A stretch of DNA of 8,131 nucleotides, taken from the NCBI GenBank assembly GCA_030038715.1, contig JASHSO010000421.1:1-8131 (forward strand), given 5' to 3'. The notes beneath the pieces were generated by a model. It did not search any database. It was not told the origin of the DNA and saw only the letters and a list, made by a program, of their open reading frames with translations. How positions within the stretch are numbered: position 1 is the first letter of the stretch; every line of letters begins with the position of its first letter. Source of the stretch: Streptosporangiaceae bacterium. GTDB taxonomy: Bacteria > Actinomycetota > Actinomycetes > Streptosporangiales > Streptosporangiaceae. Below are positions 1 through 6,747 of this stretch, one piece after another. Position numbers and translations under genes: made by a program.

Positions 1-1232
1 CAGGGGACTGGCCCGACCGCGAGGTTGGACGGCGGGACGAGCTGGACCACAAGTGGCCTGTGCAGCACCGGGACGCGACCGGTCACCCGAAGTGCGCGCC
101 GCGCGGCGGCCAGCCCGACCAGAGCCGGATCCTCGCCCAGGCCGGCCGCGCCGTCCAGGTCCGCCTGCCCGTCCCGGCCGGTCTCGCCGGCGGCACGGCC
201 CGCGCCGCCGGGCCGCGACGCAAACTCCGCCAGCCATGCCCGCAGTCGCGTCACCCGTTCGGCGGCCTCCTCCAGCCGCGAGCCCGCCAGCCTGCCCGAC
301 TGCACCGCCTCGACCAGTGCGGACCGCACCGCGAGGAAGGTCGCTCGATCCTGGTCGCGGCCCAGGCAGAGCAGGTCCGTGCCGGCCAGCACGGCAAGCA
401 CGGCGGCCTCCGGAATCCCGTACTGCTGGCTGACGGCGTCCATCTCCAGACCGTCGGACACGATGACGCCCTCGAAGCCAAGTTCGCCGCGCAGCAGGCC
501 GGTAAGCGCCGCGGCCGACAGTGAAGCAGGCAGGTCCCCGGTCAGCTCGGGTACGCGCAGGTGGCCAGGCATGACGGTGCGGACTCCGGCCTCGATGGCG
601 GCGGCGAACGGTGGCAGGTCGCGCTTGCGCAGCACGCTAAGCGGCGCGTCGATCGTGGCGAGTACGAGGTGTGAGTCGGCGCTTGTGCTGCCATGGCCGG
701 GAAAGTGCTTGGCGCAGGCGGCCACCCCGGCTGACTGCAAGCCGGCCACGGCGGCTGCCGCGTGCCGTGCCACTAGCTCGGGGTCGGCTCCGAACGCCCT
801 GGTGCCGATGACCGGGTTGTCGCTGGCACTGTTCACGTCGACGGCCGGAGCGAGATCGAGATTGATGCCGAGAGCCGCGAGATCTGCGCCCATGGCCGCA
901 TATACGGACCTGGTCAGTGCGGGGTCGTCAATCGCCCCGAGCGCCGCGTTCCCCGGATAGTCGCTGCCGGCGCGATGCGAAATCCTGGTGACGTCGCCGC
1001 CCTCTTCGTCGGTGGCGATCACCGGTTCGGTGGTCGCGGCGCGCAACCTTGCGGTCAGCGCGGCGAGCTGGTCGCGATCGGCCACGTTGGAGCCGAACAG
1101 GGTGACGCCCGCCAGCCCGTCCGCCAGCGCCGCGCGGATCCAGCCGGGCTCGCTGACCCCGGGAAACGGCGGTATGAGGATGGCGTCAGCCAGCCGGCCC
1201 AGGGCTGGGTCGGTCTCAACCTCCTGTCTCAT
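1..1232 (-). CDS. GH3 family beta-N-acetylglucosaminidase-like hydrolase (3' end outside window)
   Basis: Glycoside hydrolase family 3, expected to remove beta-linked N-acetylglucosamine or a related amino sugar from imported oligosaccharides in the cytoplasm. The minus-strand frame is open for 410 codons from ATG 1232 and leaves the window without a stop. Visible motifs: DEEGG at residues 75-79, GTRAFGADP at 143-151, the NagZ-type signature KHFPGHGSTSADSH at 175-188 with the Asp186/His188 acid-base dyad, and SDGLEMDA at 259-266 with Asp260 as the expected nucleophile. There is no signal peptide. After about residue 340 an Ala/Gly-rich linker leads into a second domain, so this is the longer two-domain type rather than a short NagZ. 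The ATG overlaps the permease stop as ATGA, which implies translational coupling. The family is secure from the motifs. The exact substrate (GlcNAc, glucosamine or muropeptide-derived sugar) is inference. Confidence 0.93.
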   Translation of the reverse strand, partial: MRQEVETDPALGRLADAILIPPFPGVSEPGWIRAALADGLAGVTLFGSNVADRDQLAALTARLRAATTEPVIATDEEGGDVTRISHRAGSDYPGNAALGAIDDPALTRSVYAAMGADLAALGINLDLAPAVDVNSASDNPVIGTRAFGADPELVARHAAAAVAGLQSAGVAACAKHFPGHGSTSADSHLVLATIDAPLSVLRKRDLPPFAAAIEAGVRTVMPGHLRVPELTGDLPASLSAAALTGLLRGELGFEGVIVSDGLEMDAVSQQYGIPEAAVLAVLAGTDLLCLGRDQDRATFLAVRSALVEAVQSGRLAGSRLEEAAERVTRLRAWLAEFASRPGGAGRAAGETGRDGQADLDGAAGLGEDPALVGLAAARRALRVTGRVPVLHRPLVVQLVPPSNLAVGPVP

Positions 1233-2167
1233 GCTTTCAGCGCTCCGGCGACCAGGCCGCCGACAAGGCGTCTGCGCACGAGCAGGAAGAAGATCATCGC
1301 CGGGATCGTGTACATGGTGGACGCCGCCATGATCGGTCCCCACTCCGCGCCGTGTTCGCCGAAGAAGTAGGTCAGGTAGATCGGCAACGTGTAGTCGGAA
1401 TGCGTCTGGCCAAGGAAGGTCAGCGCGACGATGTACTCGTTGTAGGCGGTGATGAAGGCGAAGATGCTGGTGGCCACCAGGCCGGGGGCGACCAGTGGAA
1501 ACAGGATCCGCCAGAAGATTTTCGGCGCCGACGCACCGTCGATGGCCGCCGCCTCCTCGAGGTCCTTGGGGACCGTGGCGACGAAGTTGCGCAACATCCA
1601 GATCGTCACCGGCAGTGCCTGCGCCGAGTAGACGATTATCAGGCCGGTCAGGGTGTCCAGCAGGTTCAGCGCCTTGAAGTCCAAGAACAGCGCGATGATC
1701 AGCGCCTGGCCGGGGATCATCTGAACGATCAGCAGCAAGATCAGGAACGTGCTGCGCAGCCGGAACCTGAACCTGGCCACGGCCACGGCTGCGAGCAGCG
1801 CGAGCAGCGACGAGATCAGCACGGTAGCCAGCGCGACGGCCAAGCTGTTGCGGAAAAACAGCCAGACCGGCCCGATGCCGCCCGTGACGTTGCCGCTGAT
1901 GACCTGGCGGAAGTTGCCGAGCATCGGGTGTGCGGGCAGGAGGTCCGGGTTCAGCGAGTAGATCTCTTGCGACGGCTTGAACGCGGTGCTGATCATCCAG
2001 AAGATCGGGAACAGCGTGGCCAGCGCGATCAGCAGCCCGAAGCCGTTGAGGCCCACGGCCTTGGCCCGCTTGGCCGACCTGGCCCGGGTGGCGGCTTTAT
2101 TGCGGGACCGAGGTGAGACCGCGGCCGGTGCCGTCCCGGCGGACGTTCTGACGTCCGCGCTGGTCAT
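1229..2167 (-). CDS. ABC sugar transporter permease, MalG/CUT1 type
   Basis: Second inner-membrane permease of a CUT1 carbohydrate importer, 312 residues. A basic, Ala-rich cytoplasmic N-terminus (1-38) is followed by about six membrane segments, near 40-62, 101-131, 139-162, 173-195, 230-252 and 278-298. The EAA loop that docks the ATPase is clear at 204-229: EEAAAIDGAS, then FWRILFP. The frame stays open far upstream to 2926, but that extension overlaps the first permease. I place the start at ATG 2167 because it forms an ATGA overlap with the first permease's stop and gives the usual family length. The stop also overlaps the GH3 start as ATGA. No ATP-binding protein is encoded nearby; actinomycete importers of this type commonly use a shared MsiK-like ATPase encoded elsewhere. 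Confidence 0.95.
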   Translation of the reverse strand: MTSADVRTSAGTAPAAVSPRSRNKAATRARSAKRAKAVGLNGFGLLIALATLFPIFWMISTAFKPSQEIYSLNPDLLPAHPMLGNFRQVISGNVTGGIGPVWLFFRNSLAVALATVLISSLLALLAAVAVARFRFRLRSTFLILLLIVQMIPGQALIIALFLDFKALNLLDTLTGLIIVYSAQALPVTIWMLRNFVATVPKDLEEAAAIDGASAPKIFWRILFPLVAPGLVATSIFAFITAYNEYIVALTFLGQTHSDYTLPIYLTYFFGEHGAEWGPIMAASTMYTIPAMIFFLLVRRRLVGGLVAGALKA

Positions 2168-3171
2168 TGCAGTGCCCCCTGCCGGATCCAGGCACGCACG
2201 TAACCGAAGGTGATGACCAGCAGGATCACGGCGAAGATCAGCGCGAGCGCGCCGCCGAGGCTGTAGCTCGGCGGGAAGGTAAAGGCCTTGTCGTAGATAT
2301 ACAGCGACAGGTTGTACTCGTTCAGGTTGCTCAGGCTGGCGATGATGTCGCTCTGCGTGAAGATGTTGAAGTCCCAGATCACCGACAGTAGGAGCAGCAC
2401 CAGGTAGATGGGCTTGAGCAGCGGGAAGGTGACTCGCCAGTAAATCCGCCACGGGCTCGCGCCGTCCACCCGGGCGGCCTCGTTCAGCTCGGCCGGAATC
2501 GTCTTGAGCCCGGCCAGCACGGTGACCGCGATGAACGGGAAGGACTGCCAGATCACCAGTAGGGCTATCAGCGTGTAGGCGGGCAGCGCGCCGGTGGTGG
2601 CCCAGTTGTACTGGGCCCAGTCTGTGCTGCCCACCAGCCAGTGCGGCATGCGGGAGAGCGCCCAGTCGACCAGGCCGCCGTCCGGGCTGAAGATCCAGTA
2701 GAACAGGACACTGGCCGACACCGGCGGAGTGGCCCAGGCGAGCAGCGCCGCGGTGCTGACGAAGATCGACATCTTCCGGCCAAGCCGGTTCAGCATGAGG
2801 CCGACGACTGTGCCGACGATCAGCGTCAGCGGCACCACGACCACAGCGAACAGCACGCTGATCCGCAGCGACAGCCAGAACAACGGGTCGTGCAGCGTCG
2901 TGCTGAAGTTGGCAAAACCTACCCACTGGGTGGGCAGGGCTCCGGTGATCTGCGGCAGCCCGTAGTTCTGGAAGGAGTAGATCGCGACCTGGATCAGCGG
3001 CCAGAGCAAAACGAGGGCTATGCCGGCAAGTGCCGGCAGCAGCAGCAGGTACGGTGCGAGCTTGTGGCGTCGGACAAAGGCGCCGAGCCTCGTTCGCATC
3101 GGTGTCCAGCCGCCGGGCCCGCCCTGCTGGGACTGTCTGGGGCCAGCGAGGGGCTGGATGGCGTCGGCCAT
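2164..3171 (-). CDS. ABC sugar transporter permease, MalF/CUT1 type
   Basis: First inner-membrane permease of the importer, 335 residues. Hydrophobic segments lie near residues 39-64, 101-127, 139-162, 196-221, 255-275 and 305-325. The EAA loop is at 230-254: NEAARVDGAS, then WRIYWRVTFPLLKP. Protein length and the position of the loop are typical of MalF/LacF-like sugar permeases. The assigned ATG at 3171 is preceded by AAGGAG (3183-3188) with an 11-base spacer, slightly long. An internal ATG at residue 25 is a possible alternative, but the SD position favours the upstream one. It follows the binding-protein gene by a 100-bp gap with a strong stem-loop, and its stop overlaps the next permease's start. 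Partner: the 312-residue permease, together forming a heterodimeric channel. Confidence 0.95.
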   Translation of the reverse strand: MADAIQPLAGPRQSQQGGPGGWTPMRTRLGAFVRRHKLAPYLLLLPALAGIALVLLWPLIQVAIYSFQNYGLPQITGALPTQWVGFANFSTTLHDPLFWLSLRISVLFAVVVVPLTLIVGTVVGLMLNRLGRKMSIFVSTAALLAWATPPVSASVLFYWIFSPDGGLVDWALSRMPHWLVGSTDWAQYNWATTGALPAYTLIALLVIWQSFPFIAVTVLAGLKTIPAELNEAARVDGASPWRIYWRVTFPLLKPIYLVLLLLSVIWDFNIFTQSDIIASLSNLNEYNLSLYIYDKAFTFPPSYSLGGALALIFAVILLVITFGYVRAWIRQGALQ

Positions 3172-3214
3172 GGCCAGGTTCGCTCCTTCCCGGCGGTCGA
3201 GCGGAAGGGTGGCA

Positions 3215-3257
3215 CGTCCCGGCCGGCCGGCCGGCCCCTGGCGGGCCGGCCGGGACG
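3215..3257 (-). promoter_or_regulatory. G/C-rich intercistronic stem-loop between binding protein and permease genes
   Basis: Positions 3215-3228 and 3244-3257 are perfect 14-bp inverted repeats (CGTCCCGGCCGGCC and its complement) around a 15-base loop. A slipped pairing inside the GGCC runs is also possible. It lies in the 100-bp gap after the binding-protein stop and has no T-run. By analogy with malE-malF type operons, it could protect the upstream mRNA end or cause partial termination, so that binding protein is made in excess over permeases. The structure is seen; the function is inferred. Confidence 0.7.
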
Positions 3258-3271
3258 CAGTTACAGCCCGG

Positions 3272-4630
3272 TCAGCTCTCGCTGCCGGTGTTGAGCACGG
3301 TCTGCAGCTCGGCGTTGGCCTGGCTTATGGTCGACTGGACGTTGGCGCCGGACTCCAACTCCTTCATCATCGTCGGGATGATGTTGTACTTACCGGTGTC
3401 GGCCGTTGCCCAGTTCGCGGTGTTCAGCGGTGCGATCTGGGTGTAGCCGGCGGCCTTGGCGAAGCCAGCCATGAGCTGACTGCTCGAGTACGCCGGGCTC
3501 GTTAGCTGCGAGGTGAACTCTGGGAAGAAGCCCTGCGAGTTCGCGAACGTGGTCGCGTTCGAGACGCTGTCCATCACGGTGATCAGGCTCCAGTCCGCGG
3601 CCTTGTACTTGCTGTTGACCCAGACTCCGAGGTCCGAGCCACCAGAGAACGCAGGTGCCGGATTCGGGCCGTTCTGGCTCGGGATGGGGAACGAGGACCA
3701 CTGCGACTCGTTGGTCTTGCTTACCTGCTCGATCTGGGCCTCGGCCCACGGCCCGTCGATGTACATGTCGAGCTTGCCGAGCGCGAAGTCCTCTTCGGCT
3801 CCGCCCGGTCCGGCAGTTCCCGGGGCTCCGATCTCGGTCTCGCCGATGTACTTGGTCGAGGAGACGTGCTCGGTGCGCAGTAGGTCGGCGTAAAACTCGA
3901 TGCCCTTCTCCGAAGCCGGGGAGGTCAGCTCGGCCACCCACTTGCCGTTCTTCTGGACGGCAACCTGGCCGCCGGCTCCCCAGATGAAGCTGACGATGGC
4001 GTCGGTGTCGTCTGTTGGCGCGCCAATGCCGTAAGTGCCGGGGTAAGCCTTCATCAACAGTTTGGCGTCGGTGAGCAGCTCCGCCCAGGTGGTGGGCGGG
4101 GAGGTGATACCGGCCTTGGCAAACTGGTCCTTGTTGTACCAGACGCCGCGCACGCCGCCGAACCACGGCACGGCGTAGACGTCGCCCTTCACGGTGTCGT
4201 TGGCCAGGTTTCCCGGAATGATCTGGGAGCCGTTAGCCCACGACTGCACGCTGCTGGTGATGTTGGCCAGCGCACCCTGCGCAGCCAGCCCCGGCGTCTC
4301 GGTGTTCCCGATCTCGGTAATGTCCGGGCCGCCCTTGCCGCTGGTCAGCGCGTTCGTCCAGTCTGTGGTGTTGCTGGTCCAGGGGATCCAGTCCACGACC
4401 ACCTTGGTGTTCTTGTACTGCGGGTAATCCTTCTTCCACTGCTTGACGACGCCGTTCATCCACGTCACCTGGGACGCCACCGAGGCGCCCATGCGCCACA
4501 CGACGAGCTTGGCGGGGATCGACCCCGACGACGAGGGACTACTAGTGCCGCTCGAGCCGCAGCCTGCGACGGCTGCTCCGGCGAGCGCGGCGGCCAAGCC
4601 CACTGCGGCCGCCGATCTGGTGATTGTCAC
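3272..4630 (-). CDS. Extracellular solute-binding lipoprotein of a CUT1 sugar ABC transporter
   Basis: Family 1 solute-binding protein, 452 residues, which captures an oligosaccharide at the outer face of the membrane and delivers it to the two permeases. The N-terminus is a lipoprotein signal: a short basic start (TITR), a hydrophobic Ala-rich core and lipobox VAGC, with Cys24 as the lipid attachment site. A Ser/Gly linker (25-38) and the mature domain beginning KLVVWRMG follow. The stretch GGPDITEIGNTETPGLA (100-116) matches the conserved PD-x-x-x-x-G-N-T segment of sugar-binding proteins. The start is GTG 4630, supported by SD AAGGGAG (4639-4645) with an 8-base spacer. It is first in the operon, opposite the ROK gene. 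Specificity cannot be read from sequence; the GH3 partner suggests an amino-sugar oligomer. Confidence 0.95.
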   Translation of the reverse strand: MTITRSAAAVGLAAALAGAAVAGCGSSGTSSPSSSGSIPAKLVVWRMGASVASQVTWMNGVVKQWKKDYPQYKNTKVVVDWIPWTSNTTDWTNALTSGKGGPDITEIGNTETPGLAAQGALANITSSVQSWANGSQIIPGNLANDTVKGDVYAVPWFGGVRGVWYNKDQFAKAGITSPPTTWAELLTDAKLLMKAYPGTYGIGAPTDDTDAIVSFIWGAGGQVAVQKNGKWVAELTSPASEKGIEFYADLLRTEHVSSTKYIGETEIGAPGTAGPGGAEEDFALGKLDMYIDGPWAEAQIEQVSKTNESQWSSFPIPSQNGPNPAPAFSGGSDLGVWVNSKYKAADWSLITVMDSVSNATTFANSQGFFPEFTSQLTSPAYSSSQLMAGFAKAAGYTQIAPLNTANWATADTGKYNIIPTMMKELESGANVQSTISQANAELQTVLNTGSES

Positions 4631-4812
4631 TGCCCGATCTCCCTTCCCGGTAATCAGCGGACGCGACGTCCCCGGGGCGGACGTCTTCAGGCCGGGCCAG
4701 TGGCCTGGCGGCCGGCCCTACGCTAGGTGCCGAACGCCAGTGGTGGCGCCAGAACCCGCCAGGTGCCTGCCAGTACCGAGCCCGATGTTGGGTTGATGCC
4801 GCAGAAACTAAC

Positions 4813-4825
4813 AGGAAACTTTCCT
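4813..4825. promoter_or_regulatory. Candidate ROK operator, perfect dyad AGGAAA-C-TTTCCT
   Basis: Two perfect 6-base arms flank a single C within the only A/T-rich part of the divergent region, directly abutting TATAAG and next to TATCTT. It is 134 bp before the repressor ATG and 183 bp before the binding-protein GTG. Location, symmetry and overlap with candidate -10 elements fit an operator for the adjacent ROK protein, controlling both directions. A/T-rich palindromes of this general form are, from memory, described for actinomycete ROK repressors. Binding is inferred. Confidence 0.55.
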
Positions 4826-4921
4826 ATAAGATAGACTCCGTTGCCATATTGAGACACTGACTGCGCTGGTGCAGGTCAGCCTCGTTCATGGGTGCGCTGG
4901 ACGTTTTGCAGCGAACTAGGT

Positions 4922-4935
4922 CGTGCTCGAGCACG
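4922..4935. promoter_or_regulatory. 14-bp perfect palindrome CGTGCTCGAGCACG upstream of ROK gene
   Basis: Fully symmetric with no centre base, ending 23 bp before the ROK start codon and just ahead of its ribosome binding site. It could be an autoregulatory operator or, in RNA, a small hairpin in the repressor leader. Its arms differ from those of the A/T-rich dyad at 4813, so it would not be the same recognition site. Confidence 0.4.
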
Positions 4936-4942
4936 GCAACGC

Positions 4943-4950
4943 AGGTGAGG
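4943..4950 (+). promoter_or_regulatory. Ribosome binding site deciding the ROK start
   Basis: AGGTGAGG sits 8 bases before ATG 4959. The same frame is open to GTG 4923, but that codon lies inside the 4922-4935 palindrome and has no SD, so ATG 4959 is preferred. Confidence 0.7.
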
Positions 4951-4958
4951 GGCAGGGA

Positions 4959-6146
4959 ATGGAGCGACGGCCGGGAACGCCAAGCCTGTTGCGCGAGCTG
5001 AACGACAGGTCGGCGCTGGAGCTGCTGCTGACCGGCGGACCGCTCACCAGAGCGCAGCTCGGGGTGCACACAGGACTGTCCAAGGTCACTGCGTCGCAGG
5101 CACTGGCGCGGCTCGAGGAGCGCGGGCTGGTTCAGGTTGCTGGCGAGGTGGCCGGCGGTCGCGGACCGAATGCTGCGCTCTACGCAGTCGTTCCTTCCGC
5201 GGCCTACGTGGCGGGTCTGCACGTCGAGCACGACGAGGTCAGCGCCGGCGTCGCCGACGTGACTGGCAACGTGGTCGCTCGCATCTCCGTCAACCCCAGC
5301 GACGCCGAGGACCCGGTCGCGCTGGTCCGGGGCGCCGTCGGGGCGGCATGCGGCTCGGCCGGCGTGCCACCCGACTCGCTGCGGGCGTTCGTAATCGGGA
5401 CGCCCGGTGTGCTGGATCCCCGCACCGGCGACCCGAGGCTGGCGGTGAACCTACCCGCCTGGCACGAGGGCGTATTGGATGCGCTGCGCACTGACCTGGG
5501 CAGGCCGGTCACGTTGGAGAATGACGTGAACCTGGCCGCGATGGCCGAGCGGTCTGTCGGCGCCGCCGTGGCGGTCGACGACTTCGTGCTGGTGTGGATC
5601 GGCGTGGGCCTGGGCCTGGCGACCGTGCTTGGCGGCCGGCTACACCGCGGCGCCGGCGGCGCCGCGGGCGAGATCGGCTACCTGCCGGTTCCGGGCGTGC
5701 CGCTGCCGCAGGATCTCACGCACCCGGCGACCGGGGCGTTCCAGCGACTGGTGGGCGCGCAGGCCCTGATGCCGCTGGCCGAGCAGTACGGCTTCTCGGA
5801 ACTCACGGCGCAGGCTGCGGTCGCCGCCGCCGTGAGCGCTGTGGCAACCGGAGATGTGCGAGGCGGGAAGTTCCTGGCCGAACTGGCGGAGCGAGTAGCC
5901 ACTGGCGTCGCGGCGATCTCGGTAGTGCTCGACCCGGGCCTGGTGGTACTCGGCGGTGCCGTGGGGCTGGCCGGCGGCACCGAGCTGGCTAGCCGGGTCG
6001 CCGCCGAAGTGGGCCGAATCTGCCCCGCCCGGCCGGCCGTGGTGCCGACGGCAGTGACCGGCGGGCCCGTGCTCCGTGGGGCGATCCTGGCCGCGGTAGA
6101 CCAGGCGCGCGCTGAGCTGCTTGCCTCGGTCGCAAGCCCGGCCTGA
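4959..6146 (+). CDS. ROK-family transcriptional repressor
   Basis: A 395-residue NagC/XylR-type regulator, expected to repress the divergent sugar operon until an intracellular sugar binds. Residues 8-60 form a winged helix (recognition region TRAQLGVHTGLSKVTASQAL, 30-49), and 82-395 form the ROK domain. ENDVN (187-191, Asp189), IGVGLG (214-219), GAGGAAGEIG (231-240) and LDPGLVVLGG (324-333) are ROK landmarks. The N-terminal phosphate loop DxGGT is absent (LHVEHDEVSAGVAD instead). The zinc motif HxxxCxCGxxGC is also missing: GEIGYLPVPGVP follows where the His and Cys ligands should be. It is therefore a sugar-sensing regulator, not a kinase, and its fold must be held without the usual zinc. 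Start ATG 4959 is chosen for its SD AGGTGAGG. Direction and shared control region point to regulation of the adjacent importer. Confidence 0.93.
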   Translation: MERRPGTPSLLRELNDRSALELLLTGGPLTRAQLGVHTGLSKVTASQALARLEERGLVQVAGEVAGGRGPNAALYAVVPSAAYVAGLHVEHDEVSAGVADVTGNVVARISVNPSDAEDPVALVRGAVGAACGSAGVPPDSLRAFVIGTPGVLDPRTGDPRLAVNLPAWHEGVLDALRTDLGRPVTLENDVNLAAMAERSVGAAVAVDDFVLVWIGVGLGLATVLGGRLHRGAGGAAGEIGYLPVPGVPLPQDLTHPATGAFQRLVGAQALMPLAEQYGFSELTAQAAVAAAVSAVATGDVRGGKFLAELAERVATGVAAISVVLDPGLVVLGGAVGLAGGTELASRVAAEVGRICPARPAVVPTAVTGGPVLRGAILAAVDQARAELLASVASPA

Positions 6147-6155
6147 GCACCGCTA

Positions 6156-6175
6156 GCGGCCGTCCGCTTGGCCGC
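6156..6175 (+). terminator. Weak hairpin after ROK gene
   Basis: GCGGCC, 8-base loop, GGCCGC, starting 10 bp after the ROK stop. There is no T-run, so it may be a terminator of the U-less kind common in actinomycetes or simply G/C-rich chance pairing. Confidence 0.3.
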
Positions 6176-6210
6176 CCGCCCGTCAGTGGCTGCGGCATGC
6201 TGCTCGCGAG

Positions 6211-6228
6211 CCCGGCTATCACGCCGGG
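6211..6228. terminator. Hairpin between convergent ROK and ASCH-like genes
   Basis: CCCGGC-tatcac-GCCGGG is a perfect 6-bp stem with a 6-base loop, mid-way in the 164-bp gap between two convergent genes. It could end transcripts from either side. No T-run is seen. Confidence 0.4.
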
Positions 6229-6288
6229 TCAGGCGTAGGCCGGTCGGTTCGCGCTGGTGTTACGGAGCTTGGCGTGTCAGTTGAGCGT

Positions 6289-6308
6289 GCAGCCCGGCTC
6301 GCGGCTGC
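6289..6308 (-). terminator. Hairpin just after the ASCH-like gene
   Basis: GCAGCC, 8-base loop, GGCTGC. On the minus strand it begins two bases after the TAG stop of the ASCH-like gene. Position suits a terminator; absence of a T-run keeps this tentative. Confidence 0.35.
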
Positions 6309-6310
6309 CC

Positions 6311-6607
6311 CTACCGCGCCCGGCCCACGATGTGGAACGAGACCCGGTAGAGGAGCGTGTCATCGCTGATGGGCCCGGCATGCGCCGCCCGCCTGCGCAG
6401 CGTCTCTAGGTCAGGCTCGCCGCAGCGGCGCACATCTGCGGGTGTGATTGCGGAGAAGGGCATGAGCTCGATCGAGTCGATCTCGATCGACGCCGCTCCG
6501 ACCGAGTACCTGCCGCCAACCCGGACCTTGGATCGGCGCCAGAGCCGGAAGGACAGGGTGATGCCGCCCGAGATGACGTCGTCGCGGATGTCTCGGCTGA
6601 ACTCCAC
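6311..6607 (-). CDS. Small ASCH-domain-like protein
   Basis: A 98-residue protein resembling compact actinobacterial ASCH/PUA-like proteins, a fold linked to RNA or modified-nucleotide binding. Visible features: GGITLSFRLW (14-23), matching the G-x-x-T-x-x-x-R entry motif of the fold; VRVGGRY (28-34), the turn leading into the barrel; alternating strand IEIDSIELM (41-49); an acidic/basic helical insert (55-78); and a closing strand LLYRVSFHIVG (85-95). The start is GTG 6607. No SD is visible; TAACCT lies 6 bases before GTG, so a leaderless mRNA is plausible. It is transcribed towards the ROK gene and away from the dyad at 6636-6650. There is no functional link to the sugar genes. The fold assignment is by pattern, so moderate. 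Confidence 0.75.
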   Translation of the reverse strand: MEFSRDIRDDVISGGITLSFRLWRRSKVRVGGRYSVGAASIEIDSIELMPFSAITPADVRRCGEPDLETLRRRAAHAGPISDDTLLYRVSFHIVGRAR

Positions 6608-6635
6608 AGCGCGAGGTTACGCCGAAGATGATCCT

Positions 6636-6650
6636 GCGCCGTGACGGCGC
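6636..6650. promoter_or_regulatory. 15-bp dyad GCGCCGT-g-ACGGCGC upstream of the ASCH-like gene
   Basis: Perfect 7-base arms with one central base, too tight for an RNA hairpin but right for a dimeric DNA-binding protein. It lies 28 bp upstream of the GTG of the ASCH-like gene, around where a -35 region would be if the mRNA is leaderless. Confidence 0.4.
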
Positions 6651-6747
6651 ACGCGCAACAAGCGCTGGGCAACCGCTGCCGGAACAGCCAGGATGGGCGT
6701 ATTCGCCAGTCGGTTCAGCCGGCGATGCCGGGCCTTGATATAAATGT

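Larger units (their letters stand above)
4631..4958. promoter_or_regulatory. Divergent control region between transporter operon and ROK repressor
   Basis: This 328-bp gap has no credible gene. The half next to the binding-protein gene (4650-4790) is very G/C rich, with small hairpins such as CGCCA-gtgg-TGGCG (4735-4748). The middle (4800-4850) is markedly A/T richer and holds the dyad 4813-4825. Candidate -10 hexamers are TATAAG (4825-4830) on the plus strand and TATCTT (4833-4828) on the minus strand, but neither has a convincing -35 at normal spacing. The repressor side contains an imperfect dyad, TGACTGC...GCAGgTCA (4858-4878), and a palindrome at 4922-4935. I did not see a DasR-like ACTGGTCTAGACCAGT site. 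Confidence 0.6.

Noticed and set aside
25..960. Long plus-strand open frame of 311 codons opposite the GH3 gene
   Set aside because: It is rich in Arg, Ser, Ala and Pro with no domain, typical of the complement of a G/C-rich gene. The minus strand shows complete GH3 catalytic motifs.
2168..2926. Upstream extension of the second permease frame to 2926
   Set aside because: It overlaps the first permease gene almost entirely and reads as Arg/His/Gln-rich low-quality protein. ATG 2167 with the ATGA overlap gives the normal family length.
4923..4958. Alternative GTG start for the ROK gene, adding 12 residues
   Set aside because: No SD precedes it and it lies inside a palindrome. ATG 4959 has AGGTGAGG at 8 bases.
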